Below the pieces are notes generated by a model. It did not search any database and had not been told where the DNA came from. It saw only the letters and a program-made list of their open reading frames with translations. Positions 61,356 to 64,000 of a stretch of DNA of 64,000 nucleotides are shown one piece after another. Position 1 is the stretch's first letter, and the number at the start of each line of letters is the position of its first letter. Both the position numbers and the translations under genes were made by a program. The stretch is from Bdellovibrio bacteriovorus (GTDB lineage Bacteria; Bdellovibrionota; Bdellovibrionia; Bdellovibrionales; Bdellovibrionaceae). The stretch lies in assembly GCF_001592745.1 (NCBI RefSeq), contig NZ_LUKD01000005.1, positions 186,001 through 250,000 of the forward strand, read 5' to 3'.

Positions 61356-62111
61356 ATGAAAGCATGGAGCGATATCGGATTTGAAATCGAAATCACAGGG
61401 GATCATAGCCCTTCCTTGCGTCTTTTGCAGTCCGTAGATCCCTTAAAGGACCGAGGCGAGTCCATGCATCACTCCGGAGGAGCTTGCGCGGAAACTTTGC
61501 TGATCTACGGCGAGCCCATCAAGGAAACCTTCAAGAAAATAGAAAAACCTCATTTTTTAATTGTGGGCTTGGGTTTGGGGTATATTGAATCAGTTATTGC
61601 TCGTGAAGCACTTCTGCAAAATAAGAACGCCGCGGATGTGGGTTTAATCACGAGCTACGAAAGTGTCCCCGAGTTACGCGACTTCTTTTTTCAATGGATT
61701 CATGGCGAAACCCACTCGCTTCATTCGGAAGTGATAAATACTTACGAACAAATGTTAGAGAGTGTGATTGGTGAAACGGGGATTTCCCCGGAAACAGTGA
61801 AGTCCTTTCTGTGCGAGCACTTCCGAAAGCTTTCGGATATTTCGGGCTCTCTTAGTAAAGAGGCAAAACTGGTGTCGAAATATCACTGCATTCTCTACGA
61901 TGCCTTCAGTTCAAAAACGTCTCCGTTTCTCTGGGAGGAAGAGTTTTTAAACTCACTCCTAGAGCAAGTTTCAGCTTCTCAGTGTGTTCTATCTACGTAT
62001 GCGTGCAAGGGCTCCCTTAAAAGAGCCCTCAAAAGTCATGGTTTCGAAGTGATTGTGCGAGAGGGATTTCAGGGAAAGCGCAACTCCACCTTGGCGATGA
62101 AAAATTTCTAG
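61356..62111 (+). CDS. Standalone MnmC-type tRNA methyltransferase
   Basis: A 251-aa SAM methyltransferase matching the MnmC N-terminal (DUF752) domain: GESMHHSGGACAETLLIYG, FLIVGLGLGYIE (SAM site), YDAFSSKTSPFLWEEEFL, and VLSTYACKGSLKRALKSHGF...GKRNSTLA. In E. coli this domain methylates nm5s2U34 in tRNA and is fused to a FAD oxidase; here it stands alone. Standalone forms are known in bacteria that make nm5U directly. No mnmE/mnmG in this window. Confidence 0.88.
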   Translation: MKAWSDIGFEIEITGDHSPSLRLLQSVDPLKDRGESMHHSGGACAETLLIYGEPIKETFKKIEKPHFLIVGLGLGYIESVIAREALLQNKNAADVGLITSYESVPELRDFFFQWIHGETHSLHSEVINTYEQMLESVIGETGISPETVKSFLCEHFRKLSDISGSLSKEAKLVSKYHCILYDAFSSKTSPFLWEEEFLNSLLEQVSASQCVLSTYACKGSLKRALKSHGFEVIVREGFQGKRNSTLAMKNF

Positions 62112-62131
62112 CTAAACTGTGACTTAAAATT

Positions 62132-62166
62132 GTTTATTTATGTCTTGATAAAAGACGACAATAAAC
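62132..62166 (+). promoter_or_regulatory. Imperfect hairpin before SBP_bac_3 gene
   Basis: GTTTATT / AATAAAC (7 bp) and GTCTT / AAGAC (5 bp) separated by a 3x3 internal loop, 13 nt before the next start codon. Confidence 0.3.
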
Positions 62167-62179
62167 TTTAACTAATCAT

Positions 62180-62884
62180 ATGAATTCTTGTTCACGGTAT
62201 TTCTTCGCCGCACTTTTCTTAATGCCGACCTTGGTTTTTGCCAAAACCGTAGAGCTGGCTACTTTCCCAATACCTTTAATGGTGGAAGATTCTGAGCGAG
62301 GACTTTTTGTGAACCTCACTAAAGAGATCGCAAAGCGCACAAATAAAAAAATCCACATCAGTGTGTATCCCACCGGCAAAGCGCTGTTGATTTTTAGTGG
62401 AAATAAAGTTCAAGGTCTCTTTCCGGGTTTAGATGTCTCTATTCCCAAAAAAGCTCCCAGATCCAGCTCTTTTTACGTGAAGGTGGACCACATCTTTTTT
62501 AAAAAAGGTCAGACTTTAGAAAGTGTGAAAGATCTTGAAGGTAAAAAAGTCGGACTGACATTTCGCTATCCGTATTCAAAAGAACTTCTCTTAAATAAAA
62601 AAATTAAATTTGAATATGCGGCGGATGACGTCTTGAATATGCGCAAGCTCGGGCAAGGACAGATTGATGCCTTCATCGTTGAAGAGCGCTCCGGATTAAA
62701 AGCTCTGCAATTAAGTGGCGAAAAAGACATTCTGTTTAATAAAGAAAAACCTATCGCCCAACAGGAAGTTTTTTACGCATTTCAGAACAACGAAGAAGGC
62801 AAAGAACTTGCTGATCTTTTTTCGAAGACCATTGAGGCGATGAAAAAAGATGGAAGTCTGCAACGCCTCCTGGTCAGCCCGTAA
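62180..62884 (+). CDS. SBP_bac_3-like periplasmic binding protein
   Basis: A 234-aa type II binding protein with a signal peptide (~1-21, ...LVFAK). Landmarks: RGLFVNLTKEIAKRTNKKIHISVYPTGKAL, LKGKKVGLTFRYPY-type block (LEGKKVGLTFRYPYSKEL), and MKKDGSLQRLL near the end. It should bind an amino acid or small ligand. No permease or ATPase genes adjoin it. Similar in fold to the second half of the dual-SBP protein at 35297. Start ATG at 62180 lacks a clear SD. Confidence 0.8.
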   Translation: MNSCSRYFFAALFLMPTLVFAKTVELATFPIPLMVEDSERGLFVNLTKEIAKRTNKKIHISVYPTGKALLIFSGNKVQGLFPGLDVSIPKKAPRSSSFYVKVDHIFFKKGQTLESVKDLEGKKVGLTFRYPYSKELLLNKKIKFEYAADDVLNMRKLGQGQIDAFIVEERSGLKALQLSGEKDILFNKEKPIAQQEVFYAFQNNEEGKELADLFSKTIEAMKKDGSLQRLLVSP

Positions 62885-62888
62885 AAAA

Positions 62889-62926
62889 AAAGGAAAGGGC
62901 CTCGTCGGGTCCTGACGAAGCCCCCG
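62889..62926 (-). terminator. Terminator for C45-like gene
   Basis: Stem GGGCCTCGTC / GACGAAGCCC (one mismatch) with loop GGGTCCT. On the minus strand it is followed by TTTCCTTTTTTTTT. Confidence 0.8.
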
Positions 62927-62929
62927 GAA

Positions 62930-64000
62930 CTATTCGACAGTCCCTAAACGAATTTCTGAATCAAGGACGATGTACAGCTGAGCCTCTTCCTGAAGACTCC
63001 ATTGCAAATCATAAAGTTCACTCTGACGAGGGTATTTCTGAATCAAACCGGTCAGAATATTTTGTGCTTCGGTGCGTGCTCGTTGTTGCTGCGTTTTGTT
63101 TTTATGTGTCTGGGGCTTCAGAGTTTCCGCACGAAACTTCCACAGATCTAACTGAAATCGCTCGTAGGAATGCAGAGTCGGGCCAATGGTGGAAGAGATT
63201 TCTTCTAGCTTTTCTAGTCCTTGGGAAAGATCTATGAATGCTTCGTCGCGTTTGCCTGCCATAATGGCTTGAGCTGCTCTTTGCACTTTGATCCGCGCCC
63301 ACATGAAGTGGTAAGGGAATTCATAAACGCCCGCACTTAACGCTTGATCTGAAGCTTGCTGGATAAGACCCAGCGTTCTGTCAAAGCCACTCAAAGTTTT
63401 ATGATCAGCTTCATTTGTCAGATAGGCTTGAACATAATATTTCATGGAATCATACCAGGCTTGTTTCTCTGGATCTTCCCAAGCCCTTTTAATACCTAAC
63501 ACTTCCACGGGAGAATGGGGGTTCGAACTTAAGCGAAATCCAATAAATGGGGAGCGATGGGTCGGATAAGTTTCCGCGACACTCATCCACCATTCCTGCC
63601 TTTCGGGAATCATCACATGAGTCGCAGCCGTATAAACTTTCGTAGTAGTACGGCCAAAACTGCGGGCTCCCACAAGTTCGTCGGTGTGACCACTTAAGCG
63701 ATTGATCACCCATTGTGCATCGATGTGACCAAAATCTTCTTTCATTGTTCTATGAACATGAGAAAGACGGGCGCGAGTTTCTAGTGTTTTATTCAGACTG
63801 TATTCATAACCTTCAGCGCTTGTTGGGGCACCCACGAAATGGTTGCTCTGACCTAAATAACTGTCTTTGGAACGACGGGCGACAACTACGGTATTTCCGC
63901 TAAGCTCTATGGAGGCGGCTTCATCAGTTTTAGAATCCGAAATAAAGAAGGTCCAAGCTCCGAAGCCTTTTCTTGTTTGAATCAAAGAAATGGCTTCATT
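62930..64000 (-). CDS. Partial C45/Ntn-hydrolase-like protein
   Basis: The frame is open to the window edge, so the N-terminus is missing. At least 356 codons are visible. GAWTFFISDSKTDEAASIEL and YLGQSNHFVGAP resemble the acyltransferase/peptidase C45 family (Ntn hydrolases such as acyl-CoA:6-APA acyltransferase), whose catalytic Cys would lie upstream of this window. The C-terminal ~200 residues are helical and not typical. Ends at a strong terminator. Function not certain. Confidence 0.6.
   Translation of the reverse strand, partial: NEAISLIQTRKGFGAWTFFISDSKTDEAASIELSGNTVVVARRSKDSYLGQSNHFVGAPTSAEGYEYSLNKTLETRARLSHVHRTMKEDFGHIDAQWVINRLSGHTDELVGARSFGRTTTKVYTAATHVMIPERQEWWMSVAETYPTHRSPFIGFRLSSNPHSPVEVLGIKRAWEDPEKQAWYDSMKYYVQAYLTNEADHKTLSGFDRTLGLIQQASDQALSAGVYEFPYHFMWARIKVQRAAQAIMAGKRDEAFIDLSQGLEKLEEISSTIGPTLHSYERFQLDLWKFRAETLKPQTHKNKTQQQRARTEAQNILTGLIQKYPRQSELYDLQWSLQEEAQLYIVLDSEIRLGTVE

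Noticed and set aside
1-64000. tRNA, rRNA, CRISPR, insertion sequence and prophage scan by eye.
   Set aside because: No cloverleaf, repeat-spacer array, transposase or integrase was recognised; a tRNA or Rfam scan could still find something missed.

Overview
The window looks like a chromosomal segment of a predatory bacterium of the Bdellovibrio group (Bdellovibrionota). The basis is a cAMP-sensor/EAL phosphodiesterase of the Bd1971 type, a TrpRS/ScpA/ScpB/M50-protease block, many signal-peptide and lipoprotein genes of no wider family, a secreted HNH-like nuclease, and low-complexity K/A-rich and D/E-rich proteins. This is judged from gene content only. I see no rRNA, tRNA, insertion sequence, prophage or CRISPR array. 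About 60 genes fill the window at high density.

Layout. 0-5.5 kb: an exported protein, an envelope pair (TPR and FecR-like), a 558-aa coiled-coil protein, then pyruvate kinase. 5.6-9.4 kb (minus): a cyclic-nucleotide-binding protein and a thiolase-CoA-transferase operon for acetoacetate/acetyl-CoA. 9.4-14.5 kb: a DUF4097-like exported protein, a tripartite K/A-rich-acidic-Cys/His protein followed by a ~126-bp imperfect palindrome, a secreted HNH-like nuclease, a glutamine amidotransferase, and an exported IucA/IucC-like protein. 14.8-18.5 kb: two large lipoproteins, one with Calx-beta and RCC1-like repeats. 18.6-25.3 kb: miaB, a bifunctional-nuclease-family gene, a Kef-type antiporter, a patatin, and a gamma-carbonic-anhydrase-like protein. 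25.4-28.4 kb: guaB-guaA behind a possibly structured leader. 28.5-37 kb: dnaE, two FlgT-like envelope proteins, and an unusual protein joining two periplasmic-binding folds.

37-44.4 kb: a TetR regulator divergent from a FadI-like thiolase and a hydrolase across a perfect operator-like palindrome; YebC; a DUF455 ferritin-like protein; and a four-gene overlapping minus-strand operon (SDR, PTPS with a tetrahydrobiopterin-type motif, RluB-like synthase, LpxR-like lipid A deacylase). 44.4-48.9 kb (minus): a 73-aa Cys/His protein whose RBS is part of a 9-bp inverted repeat, the cNMP-EAL phosphodiesterase, an oligopeptide-binding protein, and an acyl-CoA dehydrogenase. 49-55.2 kb: M50 protease, trpS (Fe-S-type cysteines), scpA, scpB (long acidic tails), an HTTM pair, and a lipoprotein. 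55.2-61.3 kb (minus): TIGR01212 radical SAM gene, a ~500-bp gap with a LexA-box-like site and competing hairpins, nrdA, nrdB, and a solute-binding protein. 61.3-64 kb: a standalone MnmC-type methyltransferase, a small solute-binding protein, and a C45-like hydrolase running off the window end.

The most notable items are: (i) a C-x4-C-x9-C-x2-H motif with identical spacing in two otherwise different proteins; (ii) leaders upstream of the 73-aa gene, nrdA and guaB that could fold to control expression; (iii) the PTPS/SDR pair; (iv) the type I + type II binding-protein fusion; and (v) four solute-binding proteins with no ABC transporter genes nearby.
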